Both the position numbers and the translations under genes were made by a program. A stretch of DNA of 64,000 nt from Sinorhizobium alkalisoli (lineage in GTDB: Bacteria; Pseudomonadota; Alphaproteobacteria; Rhizobiales; Rhizobiaceae), in assembly GCF_008932245.1 (NCBI RefSeq), contig NZ_CP034909.1, forward strand, positions 1,674,001 through 1,738,000. Direction: 5' to 3'. The notes under the pieces were generated by a model. That model had not been told where the DNA came from. It saw only the letters and a list, made by a program, of their open reading frames with translations, and searched no databases. Shown in pieces: positions 26,650 through 36,541 of this stretch (the first letter of the stretch is position 1; the number at the start of each line of letters is the position of its first letter).

Positions 26650-27309
26650 ATGACCGAAGGCGCCTCCACTGCAGCCGGCCGCCCAGCCGCCGTCATTCTC
26701 GCCGGCGGCCGTTCCACGCGCATGGGCACACCGAAGGCGAGCGCCAGCCTCGGCGGACGCAGCTTGCTCGCCCATGTCACAGCCCGGCTAAGGCCGCAGG
26801 TCGCAAGCATCGCCGTCAATCTCAACGCCGAACCGGGCATCGCGCTACCGAGCGATACGACCATGATAGCCGACACGATCCCGGGCTTCGCCGGCCCGCT
26901 TGCCGGCGTGCTGGCGGCAATGCGTCACGTGGCGAAGGCTTCACCGGACGCGAGCCACGTCCTGACCGTGCCGATCGACACGCCCTTCTTTCCGGCCACG
27001 CTGGCGGCCAGGCTCCGGAATGCGCTCACGTCTGCCGGCGAGATCGCCGTTGCCTGGTCCCTCGGCGCGATGCATCCGCTCTTCGCCCTGTGGCCGATCG
27101 GACTAGCAGATGACCTGGATGCCTGGATCCGCATCGACGAGAAGCGGCGCGTTCGCGCCTTCATCGCTCGCCATCCCTCGGTAGCGGTGGACTTCGCGCC
27201 GATCGCCACGACGGCAGGACCGCTCGACCCGTTCTTCAACATCAATACGCCGCAACAGCTTCAGGAGGCGGAAGCATGGCTGGCGCATATCAAGGATCCC
27301 GCACCATGA
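26650..27309 (+). CDS. mobA: Molybdenum cofactor guanylyltransferase
   Basis: The product has 219 residues, slightly above the E. coli size. The nucleotidyltransferase signature ILAGGRSTRMG..K is at residues 16-27, with TPKASASLGGRSLLAH next. VLTVPIDTPFFP carries the metal-binding Asp of the family, GPLAGVLAAM is the guanine-binding loop, and DPFFNINTPQQL is the C-terminal motif. It adds GMP to molybdopterin to form MGD, which bis-MGD enzymes such as FdoG need. It overlaps mobB by four bases (ATGA). Confidence 0.93.
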   Translation: MTEGASTAAGRPAAVILAGGRSTRMGTPKASASLGGRSLLAHVTARLRPQVASIAVNLNAEPGIALPSDTTMIADTIPGFAGPLAGVLAAMRHVAKASPDASHVLTVPIDTPFFPATLAARLRNALTSAGEIAVAWSLGAMHPLFALWPIGLADDLDAWIRIDEKRRVRAFIARHPSVAVDFAPIATTAGPLDPFFNINTPQQLQEAEAWLAHIKDPAP

Positions 27310-27818
27310 ACGCACCCAGGATATTCGGCATCGCCGGCTGGAAGAACTCCGGCAAGACGGGTCTGATGGTCCGCCTCGTCAGCGAAATGACCCGGCGTGG
27401 CTATCGGGTGTCGACCGTCAAGCATGCCCACCACGACTTCGACATCGATAAGGTCGGCGCCGACAGCTACCGGCACCGCGAAGCGGGGGCGCATGAGGTG
27501 ACTATCGTCTCCTCGATCCGCTTTGCCATCATGCATGAGTTGCGCGGAGCGGCCGAGCCGAGCTTCGAGGAAATCCTGTCGCGGCTCGCCCCTTGCGATC
27601 TCGTCCTCATCGAGGGATACAAGCGCGAACCAATTCCGAAGATCGAGGCCCGCCGGCTGGACTCGGCCAATCGCGAACCGCTGGCGCCAACCGACTCACA
27701 CATCGTCGCCATCGCCGCCGATCACCTCGTCGCCGACAGCCCCCTGCCCGTCTTCGATCTCGACGACACGGCGGCGATCGCCGATTTCATCGAGCAAACC
27801 ACGGGGTTGCGCGGCTGA
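27306..27818 (+). CDS. mobB: Molybdopterin-guanine dinucleotide biosynthesis adaptor protein B
   Basis: The product has 170 residues. The GTP-binding P-loop is GWKNSGKT at residues 11-18, followed by STVKHAHHDFDIDKVGADSYRHREAGA, the conserved MobB segment, and VLIEGYKREPIPKIE. It is a GTPase that assists MobA or delivers cofactor. The ATG at 27306 overlaps the mobA stop as ATGA, indicating translational coupling. An in-frame start at 27276 lies inside mobA and is not preferred. Confidence 0.93.
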   Translation: MNAPRIFGIAGWKNSGKTGLMVRLVSEMTRRGYRVSTVKHAHHDFDIDKVGADSYRHREAGAHEVTIVSSIRFAIMHELRGAAEPSFEEILSRLAPCDLVLIEGYKREPIPKIEARRLDSANREPLAPTDSHIVAIAADHLVADSPLPVFDLDDTAAIADFIEQTTGLRG

Positions 27819-28240
27819 ACGATAGACGCGCTGTCGGTCAAGTCTGCGTCAGAGACCGTCGCGGCTGCCGCGACGTCCGTGAATGTTCCCGCGATGAGCC
27901 GGCGTTCGCAATTAAGTACTGCCATTCGATGCCACATAGGCAGATTGACTGCATTGGGCCTCGCGCTCAGACGAACAAGACAAGCATACAAGCAACTGAA
28001 GCAAAATTAGCTGTGATAGCCCGTTTTACGGAAGAACATGCCTGTGAGCGGCGCAGATACCGCAGCCCGCCTGCCGCTCGTCTGGTAGAATGGGAATCAA
28101 TGGTGGGGACCACGAAGACACTCGTATTCACGTCCACCGTAACGCCCATCCTCCCAGGGCAATTCGGCTGCCGTCGCACGGGTCCCGACGGCAGCCGCAC
28201 TTTTCATCAGGCCTCATTCGCTGACATTGCCGATGCCAAG
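27819..28240. other. Intergenic region after mobB
   Basis: Roughly 420 bases between mobB and a truncated RIME copy. I find no open frame with a ribosome binding site or recognisable product. The moderate AT content and broken frames suggest degraded sequence. Confidence 0.35.
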
Positions 28241-28327
28241 TCGACGCGCAAAGGTCGCTGTAGCACTTTGAATTGCTGCATGTCTCTGTCCTTTAATCGA
28301 GATCGATTAAAGGAGACATGCAGTAGG
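28241..28327 (+). repeat. RIME-type element, truncated at its left end
   Basis: It begins inside the left palindrome (GACGCGCAAAGGTCGCTGTAG), then the linker CACTTTGAATTGCTGC and the complete right palindrome with TTTAATCGA/TCGATTAAA, ending CATGCAGTAG. The right-palindrome centre reads GA rather than GG. It lies 16 bases before the Lrp gene stop (minus strand). Confidence 0.8.
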
Positions 28328-28343
28328 CGCCATTGGCATGGGG

Positions 28344-28808
28344 TCAACGCTGCTTGCTGGCCCGGGTAGCCAGAACGTTGCGGATCGAGAAGCTTGAATG
28401 AATCCGCAGGACGCCCGGCAGCGTCGAGAGGATTTCCTTGTGGATCCGCTCGAACTCGCCGGCGCCTGCCACTTCCACCCTTAGAAGATAATCCGATCCG
28501 CCGGTCATCAGAAAGCACTCGCGGATTTCCGGATGCTTTCGCACGGCCGCTTCGAAACGGTCGAGATGTTCCTCGGTTTGCCGTTCGAGCGTGATGTTGA
28601 TGATCACGGCGATCGTGTCTTCGGAACTCCCGCTGTCCACCAATGCCGTGTAGCCGCGGATGACGCCAGCCTCCTCGAGCAGTTTTATCCGCCGCAAGCA
28701 AGCCGAAGGCGACAGGCCGATTTCCTCGGCCAGGCGAGCATTGCTCATGCGCGCGTTGAGCCGCAGCAGGCGCAGGATGTTGCGGTCGATCGCATCGATT
28801 GCGGTCAT
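28344..28808 (-). CDS. Lrp/AsnC-family regulator, probably of the alr-dadA genes
   Basis: The product has 154 residues. An N-terminal helix-turn-helix (DAIDRNILRLLRLNARMSNARLAEEIGLS, with SACLRRIKLLEEAGVI) is followed by an AsnC/RAM ligand-binding domain (VIINITLERQ ... ECFLMTGGSDYLLRVEVA). Its gene is divergent from alr (124 bases apart), the arrangement of alanine-responsive Lrp-type activators of dad operons. ATG 28808 lies close to the intergenic AT-rich stretch, where ATGATCAT is a visible small palindrome. Probable effector: alanine, inferred from context. Confidence 0.88.
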   Translation of the reverse strand: MTAIDAIDRNILRLLRLNARMSNARLAEEIGLSPSACLRRIKLLEEAGVIRGYTALVDSGSSEDTIAVIINITLERQTEEHLDRFEAAVRKHPEIRECFLMTGGSDYLLRVEVAGAGEFERIHKEILSTLPGVLRIHSSFSIRNVLATRASKQR

Positions 28809-28932
28809 GCAGGATACTCCATTTCTTCGATGATCATTCTAACAACTAATAGACTTTGCAATAAATGATCGAACTTTGCCAGACAATTCGACGAAAATTT
28901 CAATAAGTTCCCCTGCAGAAGAGAGGGGACAC

Positions 28933-30066
28933 ATGGACGGATACGCTTTTCATGCTCAAGATCGCCATGCCCGAGCTGACACGGGGGCTTCCGGCTACCT
29001 GACCATTGATCTTGCCGCCTTGCGTCGAAACTATCGGAAGCTTTCCTTGGCTGTCGCACCCGCAGCGGCCGCGGCCGTTGTAAAGGCTGACGCCTACGGA
29101 CTTGGTGCCGAGCCCGTGTCCAGATCCCTGCATGCGCAAGGCTGCCGGCATTTCTTCGTTGCGCAGCTGATGGAGGCTGTCGAACTCAAGCCGCGTCTGC
29201 CGAACGACACGCAACTTTTCGTGCTTAACGGATTGCAGCCCGGCGCAGAGGAGAGCTGCGCCGACGCCGGCATCGTTCCGGTGCTCAACTCCCTCGAGCA
29301 ATTCCGGCGCTGGTCGCTTGCAGCGCAGAAACTCGGACGCGTGCTGCCCGCCGTGGTGCAGTTCGACACCGGCATGTCGCGGCTGGGCGTCGCGCCGCAG
29401 GAACGCACGGCGCTCGCAGCCGAGCTCAAGGACTGCCGGAATATCGAAATCCTGTTCATCATGAGTCATCTCGCCTGCGCCGACGAAATGGACAACGGGC
29501 AGAATGCCGAGCAACTCGCGGAGATGCACCGCATCGCCGCGGAGTTTCCGGATCTGGATGTCTGCTTCGCCAACTCGGGCGGCGTTTTCCTCGGCGGCGA
29601 CTATCACGGCGTCCTGGCTCGACCGGGCATCGCCCTTTACGGTGGCGCGCCCTCTGCAGGGAAACCCAATCCGATGGAGCCCGTCGTGCGGCTCGAGGTC
29701 GCCGTCATCCAGACGAGGACGGTTCCCGCCGGCACGAGGATCGGATACGGCGGCGCACACGTGGCATCCTCCGAAATGCGGCTTGCTACCATCGCCGGCG
29801 GCTACGCCGATGGCTTTCCGCGCAGCCTGAGCGGCCGCGGCGCCGTCTTTCATGCGGGCGTTCGCCTGCCGATCGTTGGACGGGTCTCGATGGACAGCAT
29901 CACGGTGGATGTCACCGCCCTGCCCGACGGCGCGCTTTCGCTTGGCAGCCTAGTCGAGGTCTTCGGCCCGCATCAGACGCTGGAAGACGTGGCGGAAGCC
30001 GCCGGCACGATCTCGTACGAAATCCTGACCGGCCTCGGCCGTCGATATGACCGGCGGTATCGCTGA
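28933..30066 (+). CDS. dadX: Alanine racemase (catabolic type)
   Basis: The product has 377 residues from ATG 28933, with GAGGGG upstream. The PLP lysine is K51 in [13 protein letters not shown]. The catalytic Tyr region is [10 protein letters not shown] on the second domain, and [11 protein letters not shown] is the C-terminal barrel motif. It converts L-alanine to D-alanine. It is followed by dadA and ridA in the same direction and faces an Lrp regulator, so it is named as the catabolic paralogue. The about 20 residues before [13 protein letters not shown] exceed the usual N-terminus. Confidence 0.92.
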   Translation: MDGYAFHAQDRHARADTGASGYLTIDLAALRRNYRKLSLAVAPAAAAAVVKADAYGLGAEPVSRSLHAQGCRHFFVAQLMEAVELKPRLPNDTQLFVLNGLQPGAEESCADAGIVPVLNSLEQFRRWSLAAQKLGRVLPAVVQFDTGMSRLGVAPQERTALAAELKDCRNIEILFIMSHLACADEMDNGQNAEQLAEMHRIAAEFPDLDVCFANSGGVFLGGDYHGVLARPGIALYGGAPSAGKPNPMEPVVRLEVAVIQTRTVPAGTRIGYGGAHVASSEMRLATIAGGYADGFPRSLSGRGAVFHAGVRLPIVGRVSMDSITVDVTALPDGALSLGSLVEVFGPHQTLEDVAEAAGTISYEILTGLGRRYDRRYR

Positions 30067-30089
30067 GCATACTTCTATTGAGGGAAGCC

Positions 30090-31340
30090 ATGAAAGTCAT
30101 CGTACTTGGTGCCGGAGTGGTCGGCGTAACCAGCGCCTATCAACTGGCAAAGGCAGGTCACGAGGTCACGGTCGTCGACCGCCAGGACGGACCCGCTCTC
30201 GAGACCAGCTTCGCCAATGCAGGCGAAGTCTCCTTCGGGTATTGCTCGCCCTGGGCGGCGCCGGGCATCCCGGCGAAGGCGCTGAAATGGCTGTTGATGC
30301 GACACCCGCCGCTCATCCTGCGTCCCAAGCTCGACCGCGCAATGCTCGCCTGGATGTTCCAGATGCTGAGAAACTGCACGCCCGAGCGCTACGCGGTCAA
30401 CAAGAGCCGCATGCTGCGTCTCGCCGATTACAGCCGGACGTCCCTCGCCGAGGTACGGGCCGAAACGGGCATTGGCTATGACGAGCGCATGAAGGGCACA
30501 CTGCAGCTCTTCAGGACGCAACAACAGCTCGACGCCTCGGCAAAGGACGTGAAAGCCCTGTCGGCCGATGGCATCCCGTACGAAGTGCTCGACCGGGATG
30601 ACTGCATCCTGGCGGAGCCCGCGCTGAAGCATGTCCGCGAAAAGATCGTCGGCGGATTGCTGACGCCGAATGACGAGACCGGCGATTGCTTCAAGTTCAC
30701 CAACACGCTGGCCGCGAAGGTCGCAGAGCGTGGCGTCCGCTTCGCCTATGGCACACGCATCAAGGACCTCGGCGTGGAAGGCGGCCGGGTGCATGGGGTC
30801 GCCACCGATCGCGGCTGGTTGAGCGCCGATGCGGTCGTCGTTGCGCTCGGCAGCTATTCACCGCTCCTGCTGAAGCCGCTCGGCATCAAACTGCCGGTCT
30901 ATCCCGTCAAAGGCTATTCGCTGACGATTCCGATCACCGATCCATCGCGCGCACCGGAGTCGACAGTGATGGACGAGACCTACAAGATCGCGATCACCAG
31001 GCTCGGTGACCGCATCCGGGTCGGCGGCATGGCGGAGATTTCGGGCTACACGAATGACCTTTGCAGCGCCCGGCGGCGCACGCTCGAACATTCGGTAACC
31101 GATCTGTTCCCGGGTGGTGATGTGCAGAAAGCATCGTTCTGGTCCGGCCTGAGGCCGATGACCCCGGACGGGACGCCGGTCATCGGTGCCACAAAGATCG
31201 CCGGTCTCTTCCTCAATACGGGCCATGGCACGCTGGGCTGGACGATGAGCTGCGGGTCGGCGCGGCTCATCAGCGACCTGGTGAGCGGCCGAAAGCCGGA
31301 TATCGACGCGGCCGATCTCGCGATCGCCCGTTACAGCTGA
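30090..31340 (+). CDS. dadA: D-amino acid dehydrogenase
   Basis: The product has 416 residues, matching DadA. The FAD-binding [19 protein letters not shown] is at residues 5-23, [19 protein letters not shown] is a DadA-specific segment, and [20 protein letters not shown] is the C-terminal FAD-binding motif. It oxidises D-alanine to pyruvate and passes electrons to the respiratory chain at the membrane face. AGGGAAG precedes the start. It lies 23 bases downstream of dadX. Confidence 0.94.
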   Translation: MKVIVLGAGVVGVTSAYQLAKAGHEVTVVDRQDGPALETSFANAGEVSFGYCSPWAAPGIPAKALKWLLMRHPPLILRPKLDRAMLAWMFQMLRNCTPERYAVNKSRMLRLADYSRTSLAEVRAETGIGYDERMKGTLQLFRTQQQLDASAKDVKALSADGIPYEVLDRDDCILAEPALKHVREKIVGGLLTPNDETGDCFKFTNTLAAKVAERGVRFAYGTRIKDLGVEGGRVHGVATDRGWLSADAVVVALGSYSPLLLKPLGIKLPVYPVKGYSLTIPITDPSRAPESTVMDETYKIAITRLGDRIRVGGMAEISGYTNDLCSARRRTLEHSVTDLFPGGDVQKASFWSGLRPMTPDGTPVIGATKIAGLFLNTGHGTLGWTMSCGSARLISDLVSGRKPDIDAADLAIARYS

Positions 31341-31366
31341 TCCAAAATCCAAGTTCGGAGGTACTC

Positions 31367-31750
31367 ATGATTGAAGCGATTGCAACTGCTGACGCACCGG
31401 GCGCCATTGGCCCCTTTTCCCAGGCGATAAAGGTCGGCGATCTGCTCTTCGTCTCGGGTCAGCTCCCAATCGACCCGGCTACCGGCGAGTTCGTGTCCAA
31501 CGATCCCGTGGAGCAGGCAAGACAATGCCTGAAGAACGTCGCCGCGATCGCCAAGGCGGCGGGATCGGGAATCGAGAGGACCGTCAAGACGACCGTGCTG
31601 CTGACAGACCTTTCCAAATTCGCCGACGTCAACAATGTCTATGCAACATTCTTCGAGAAGCCCTTTCCCGCTCGCGCCTGCTATCAGGTCAGCGCTCTGC
31701 CGAAGGGCGCGCAGGTGGAAATTGAAGCGGTGATTGCCCTCAGGTCGTGA
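31367..31750 (+). CDS. ridA: RidA family imine deaminase
   Basis: The product has 127 residues of the RidA/YjgF family, with [37 protein letters not shown] and [21 protein letters not shown] (the conserved Arg binding the substrate carboxylate). It hydrolyses reactive enamine/imine intermediates such as 2-iminopropanoate, which fits release from D-alanine oxidation by DadA. TCGGAGG precedes the ATG. Its last 11 bases overlap the last bases of selD on the opposite strand. Confidence 0.92.
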   Translation: MIEAIATADAPGAIGPFSQAIKVGDLLFVSGQLPIDPATGEFVSNDPVEQARQCLKNVAAIAKAAGSGIERTVKTTVLLTDLSKFADVNNVYATFFEKPFPARACYQVSALPKGAQVEIEAVIALRS

Positions 31751-32801
31751 CACGCAGTCCCGGCCCACCATCCTCGACCTGGCCGATGATCCGCGCGGCC
31801 GAATAGCCCGCCTGAATAATGTCCCGGAGCAGCGCTTCCGCGCGCTCCGGTCTGCAGGAAACGAGAAGACCGCCGGAGGTCTGGGGGTCGGTCAGGATGT
31901 GGCGCTGCCATGGCGGGAGGTCGTCGGGAACGAGCACGCTCATGCCGTAGCTCGCCCAGTTGCGATGGGAGGCGCCGGTCACATATCCTGCTTCCGCGAG
32001 TTCGGCGCAGCGGGCAAAGAGGGCAATGTCGCGTGCCCTGAGCGATATCCGCTTGTCCGATCCCCTGGCCATCTCCAGCGCGTGGCCGAGAATGCCGAAG
32101 CCGGTAACGTCGGTGACGGCGTGCACATCGACATTCTTTGCAAGCTCTGCGCCGACACGGTTGAGGAGCGTTGTCGAGGCGATGAGTTCGGCATAGGCAT
32201 CCGACGGCAATGCGCCCTTCTTGAAGGCCGCCGAATAGATTCCGACCCCCAACGCCTTCGTCAGGATCAGCGCGTCGCCGACGCGGGCATCGCTGTTGCG
32301 CCGAATGCTGGCGGGCGGGGCTGTGCCGATCACCGCAAGGCCATAGATCGGCTCCAGCGAATCGATCGAGTGGCCGCCGGCAACGGGAATGCCGGCCTCC
32401 GCACAGATCGCGCCACCGCCTCTCAGGATCTCCCGGACCATCTCCGTTGGCATTTTTTCGACCGGCATGCCGACGATCGCAAGCGCCATGATCGGCCGTC
32501 CGCCCATGGCATAGACATCGGAGAGCGCATTGGCCGCCGCGATCCGGCCGAAGTCGAAAGGATCGTCGACCATCGGCATGAAGAAATCGGTGGTCGCTAT
32601 GATGCAGGTCTCGTCATCGAGCTGCCAGACGGCGGCATCGTCACCTGTTTCGGTGCCGACGAGGAGCCGGGCGAATTGCCCGCCGACGGGTTGATCGACC
32701 AGCAATTGCTGCAGCACCGATGGCGCCAGCTTGCAGCCGCAGCCGCCGCCGTGGGCAAGCGCCGTCAGACGAAAGGGCGTTGTCGCAGTCGAATTATCCA
32801 T
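31740..32801 (-). CDS. selD: Selenide, water dikinase (selenophosphate synthetase)
   Basis: The product has 353 residues and makes selenophosphate from selenide and ATP, the selenium donor for selenocysteine. The active-site segment [11 protein letters not shown] carries the catalytic Cys21 (Cys rather than Sec here) and Lys24. [29 protein letters not shown] and AGGHSIDS supply the metal- and ATP-binding Asp residues, and [15 protein letters not shown] and [12 protein letters not shown] complete the family pattern. GGGAGG lies before ATG 32801. It points away from fdoG, and its 3' end meets ridA. It is the only gene of the selenium block on the minus strand. Confidence 0.96.
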   Translation of the reverse strand: MDNSTATTPFRLTALAHGGGCGCKLAPSVLQQLLVDQPVGGQFARLLVGTETGDDAAVWQLDDETCIIATTDFFMPMVDDPFDFGRIAAANALSDVYAMGGRPIMALAIVGMPVEKMPTEMVREILRGGGAICAEAGIPVAGGHSIDSLEPIYGLAVIGTAPPASIRRNSDARVGDALILTKALGVGIYSAAFKKGALPSDAYAELIASTTLLNRVGAELAKNVDVHAVTDVTGFGILGHALEMARGSDKRISLRARDIALFARCAELAEAGYVTGASHRNWASYGMSVLVPDDLPPWQRHILTDPQTSGGLLVSCRPERAEALLRDIIQAGYSAARIIGQVEDGGPGLRVTT

Positions 32802-32826
32802 GCCGGCCTCCCGCTAGCGGATTGGC

Positions 32827-32850
32827 CCGAAGATCCTCCCGGATCTTCGG
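32827..32850 (-). promoter_or_regulatory. Hairpin in the selD leader
   Basis: CCGAAGATCC-tccc-GGATCTTCGG is a perfect 10-base stem with a four-base loop, 25 bases upstream of the selD start. A second palindrome, CCGCTAGCGG (32811-32820), flanks the ribosome binding site. It could be an attenuator, an mRNA stabiliser or an operator. There is no T-run. Confidence 0.45.
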
Positions 32851-32854
32851 AGAT

Positions 32855-32911
32855 GCGCAGGTTCAAAGAGTAACAGCAGCCTTTGCGAGTCTGAAAAGAC
32901 GCGCGCCGCTT
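32855..32911 (-). repeat. RIME-type left half, reversed
   Basis: GTTCAAAGAGTAACAGCAGC, then CTTTGCGAGTCT and AGACGCGCGCCGCT, is the reverse of the RIME left half with substitutions. It lies in the 640-base gap 32802-33441 between selD and fdoG, which also holds the fdo promoter and two more RIME pieces but no gene. Confidence 0.6.
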
Positions 32912-33109
32912 TGGGCGAACTGGGCGGCGGGCCGACGATGTCTTGCCGACGGGGGCGGCAAGGAAGCAAGCGAGCCGGGAACGGACGGGCATCAACGGCC
33001 GTCGTCGGCAGCGCGGCGTCAGCCCTATTCATAGTGCCCCGGGACCCGGGAGCGGCGTGCAAGCCCATCGATCGATTATGGTTGTTCGTAACACAGGCGT
33101 CAATTTGCA

Positions 33110-33184
33110 ACTGCTGCCTGTTTCCTTGAATCGACTTCGATTCAAGCACAAAGACATGCAGCAGTTCGAAGTGCTACAGCGCTG
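33110..33184 (-). repeat. RIME-type element, reversed, right palindrome and linker
   Basis: Read on the minus strand it ends with the left-arm start CTACAGCG and linker CACTTCGAACTGCTGC. The right palindrome has CTTGAATCGA/TCGATTCAAG where other copies have CTTTAATCGA/TCGATTAAAG: a T-A pair is replaced by G-C on both arms. Confidence 0.75.
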
Positions 33185-33267
33185 AAAACCTCCCTCAAAT
33201 CGCGCCGTCTCGATAACGACGGCGTTACCCTGGCATTCAACAAGTCATCGTTTCCGTTCTTATTAAT

Positions 33268-33295
33268 TTGACAATAGAACAGAGACGGCTAAGAT
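33268..33295 (+). promoter_or_regulatory. Candidate promoter of the fdoGHI operon
   Basis: TTGACA (33268-33273) is followed after 16 bases by TAAGAT (33290-33295). It is the best -35/-10 pair in the selD-fdoG gap and would give a leader of about 140 bases containing a RIME fragment. Formate dehydrogenase operons are often controlled by oxygen or nitrate regulators; I did not find a clear FNR-type site. Confidence 0.45.
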
Positions 33296-33319
33296 TCTAA
33301 TTTCAAAGGTCGAGTTTGC

Positions 33320-33376
33320 ATTGCAGCGCCGCGCTTCAGACGTCTCCGAGGTGGTCAAAGGGAGACATGCGGCAGC
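33320..33376 (+). repeat. RIME-type mosaic fragment in the fdoG leader
   Basis: GCAGCGCCGCGCTTCAGACG followed by GTGGTCAAAGGGAGACATGC joins pieces of the left and right palindromes. It lies 65 bases before the fdoG start, inside the presumed leader. Confidence 0.5.
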
Positions 33377-33441
33377 GGCGCATCGTAGTTGTTCCGGCAC
33401 GCCCGGTTCGGCAAAGCCGGATTCAGGGGAGGTGTCATGCA

Positions 33442-36400
33442 ATGAACATGGAACTCTCGCGGCGCCAATTTCTCGGCGTGGCCGGTGCTGGAGTAGCGGC
33501 CACGGCGCTTGGTGCCCTTGGCTTTGGTGAAATCGAGGCGGCGCATGCCGAAGCAATCCGCGCCTTCAAACTCGTGAGCACCACGGAAACCCGCAACACA
33601 TGTCCCTATTGTTCCGTCGCATGCGGCGTCATCCTCTATTCGAAGGGCGACCGGAAGAAGGGCGAGCAGGCGGACATCATCCATATCGAGGGCGACACCG
33701 ACCATCCGACGAACCGCGGCACTCTCTGTCCCAAGGGCGCGGCACTGCTCGATTTCGTCAAGTCGGAAACGCGCCTCAGAAATCCGATGATCCGCAAGCC
33801 CGGTTCGGACAGGTTCGAACGGGTCAGTTGGGATGAAGCGCTCGATCGGATCGTCCGGCTGATGAAGGACGACCGCGACGCCAATTTCGTCGAGAGGAAC
33901 GATGCCGGCCAAACAGTGAACCGGTGGCTGACGACCGGTTTCCTGGCGGCTTCCGCCACGACCAACGAGACGGCGTGGGAGACCTACAAGGTCGTCCGCA
34001 GCACCGGGATGCTCGCCTTCGACAACCAAGCGCGTGTCTGACACGGCCCTACGGTAGCCAGTTTGGCTCCAACTTTCGGCCGTGGCGCAATGACCAACTC
34101 CTGGACGGACATCAAGAATACCGACCTCGTGATCATCATGGGCGGTAATGCCGCCGAAGCGCATCCCTGCGGCTTCAAATGGGTGACCGAGGCGAAGGCC
34201 GATCGCGGCGCGAAGCTAATCGTCGTCGATCCACGCTTCACGCGCTCCGCATCGGTGGCCGATCTTTATGCGCCGATCCGCCAGGGCACGGATATCGCCT
34301 TCCTGCTCGGCGTGATCAACCACTGCATTAAGAACGACAAGGTGCAGTGGGACTATGTCAAGGCGTTCACCAATGCCAGCTACATCGTCAAGGACGGTTT
34401 TGAGTACAAGGATGGCCTGTTCACGGGCTATGACGAGGCAAAGCGCGATTACGACAAGTCGACGTGGGACTATGAAATCGGCGACGACGGCTATGCGGTC
34501 GTGGACGATACGTTGACGAATCCACGCTGCGTCTGGAACCTGCTGAAGCAGCATGTCTCGGTCTACACGCCCGAGATGGTGGAGCGGATCTGCGGTACGC
34601 CGCAGGACACGTTCCTGAAGGTGGCCGACATGATCGCCGAGTGCTCATCGCCGACCAAGGCGATGACGTCGATGTATGCGCTCGGCTGGACGCAGCATTC
34701 GAAAGGCTCGCAGAATATCCGCGCGATGGCGATGCTGCAGCTGATCCTCGGCAATATCGGCATACGCGGCGGCGGCATGAATGCGCTGCGCGGCCACTCG
34801 AACATCCAGGGCCTCACCGATGTCGGGCTGATGTCGAACCTGATCCCCGGCTATCTGACGATACCGAACGAGAAGGAGGCCGATTTCGAGACCTACATGT
34901 CGTCACGCGGTTTCAAGCCGCTCAGACCCAACCAGATGAGCTACTGGCAGAACTACAGGAAGTTCTTCGTCAGCTTCCAGAAGGCGATGTGGGGTTCGGC
35001 GGCGACGCCGGAAAACAATTTCGCCTATGATTGGCTGCCGAAGCTCGACGTCTCCGGCTACGACGTTCTGCGTGTCTTCGAGCTCATGAACCAGGGCAAG
35101 GTGAACGGATATATCTGCCAGGGCTTCAACCCGCTGCTTGCGGCCCCGAACCGGAAGAAGCTGACGGACTCGCTGTCGAAGCTCAAATATCTCGTCACGA
35201 TGGATCCGCTCGATACGGAGACGGCGCGGTTCTGGGAGAACCATGGCGAGTTCAACGACGTCGATTCTTCCACGATCCAGACGGAGGTCATCCAATTGCC
35301 CTCCACCTGCTTTGCCGAAGACGAAGGCTCACTCACCAATTCCGGCCGCTGGCTGCAGTGGCATTGGCCGGGCGGCGCGCCTCCCGGCGAGGCAAGAACC
35401 GACAACTGGATCATGGCGCAGATCCATACGCGCCTGAAGGAGCTCTACCGCCAGGAAGGCGGGACCTTCCCCGACCCGATCGTCAATCTCGACTGGGCCT
35501 ATGCGGACCCAGGAGAACCGACTGCGGAAGAGCTTGCCAAGGAGATCAATGGCAAGGCGCTTGCCGCCGTCTACGACACCGCCGACCCGACCAAGGTTTT
35601 GGTGGAGGCCGGCAAGCTCGTGCCCGGTTTCGCGGCCTTGCGCGACGACGGTTCGACCGCCTGCGGCTGCTGGATCTATTCCGGCTGCTTCAACGAGAAC
35701 GGCAACAACATGGCCCGGCGCGACACGTCGGATCCGGACGAGATCGGCGCCTATCCCAAATGGGCGTTCTCGTGGCCCGCCAACCGCCGCATCCTCTACA
35801 ACAGAGCTTCGGCGGACTTGAACGGCAAGCCTTGGGATCCGAGCCGCAAGCTGATCGAATGGGACGGCACGAAATGGACCGGCTACGACGTGCCCGATAT
35901 CGCGCCGACGGCAAATCCCGCGGTGGTCGGGCCGTTCATCATGAATCCGGAAGGTGTCTCGCGTCTCTTCACCCGGGGGCTGATGCGCGACGGTCCGTTC
36001 CCGGCCCATTACGAGCCGTTCGAATCCCCGCTCGGCAATCTCGTCGCCCCGAACGTGCGCGGCAACCCTGCGGCGCGCGTGTTTGCCGGTGATTTCGAGC
36101 AGTTCGCCGAACCGGCCTCTGAGGAGTTCCCCTATGCGGCCACGTCCTACCGCCTGACGGAGCACTTCCACTATTGGACCAAGCATTGCCGGACGAATGC
36201 GGTGCTGCAGCCGGAATTCTTCGTCGAGATTTCCGAACAGCTCGCGGCGGAGAAAGGCATCACTGGCGGCGGCTGGGTGCGCGTCTGGTCCAAGCGCGGA
36301 GAGGTCCGGGCGAAGGCCGTCGTCACCAAGCGGATCAAGCCTCTGATCTGCGACGGCAAACCGATCCATGTCGTCGGCATACCGTTGCACTGGGGCTTCA

Positions 36401-36528
36401 CCGGAGCGGCGAAGAAGGGCTTCGGCCCGAATTCGCTGACGCCGTTCGTCGGCGACGCCAATATCGAGACGCCGGAATACAAGGCGTTCCTGGTCAATAT
36501 CGAGCCCATCGCCGGGCCGGCGGCATGA
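33442..36528 (+). CDS. fdoG: Formate dehydrogenase alpha subunit, selenocysteine-containing
   Basis: This is one reading frame with an in-frame TGA at 34039-34041 decoded as selenocysteine (residue 200 of 1028). The context [16 protein letters not shown] is the invariant active-site sequence of the FdnG/FdoG family. A twin-arginine signal SRRQFLG is at residues 6-12, so the subunit is exported folded to the periplasm. A [4Fe-4S] cluster is bound by C54, C57, C61 and C96. It carries Mo (or W) bis-MGD and oxidises formate to CO2, giving electrons to FdoH. E. coli FdnG is 1015 residues, close to this. ATG 33442 follows GGGGAGG. fdoH starts 13 bases downstream. Automatic callers would split it into two genes. 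Confidence 0.96.
34039..34084 (+). promoter_or_regulatory. Selenocysteine UGA codon with SECIS-like hairpin
   Basis: Just after the TGA, CACGGCC (34042-34048) can pair with GGCCGTG (34078-34084). An inner helix GG-(bulged T55)-AGCC pairs with GGCT-CC (34053-34070), with an apical loop AGTTT containing G61-T62. The bulged U and loop GU match what I recall of the E. coli fdhF element recognised by SelB. Confidence 0.85.
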
Positions 36529-36541
36529 GGAGGCAGAAGCC

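Noticed and set aside
34039..34062. TGA in fdoG read as a nonsense mutation or gene boundary.
   Set aside because: The context is the invariant Sec site of FdnG/FdoG, with a hairpin directly downstream and all Sec genes in the same operon.
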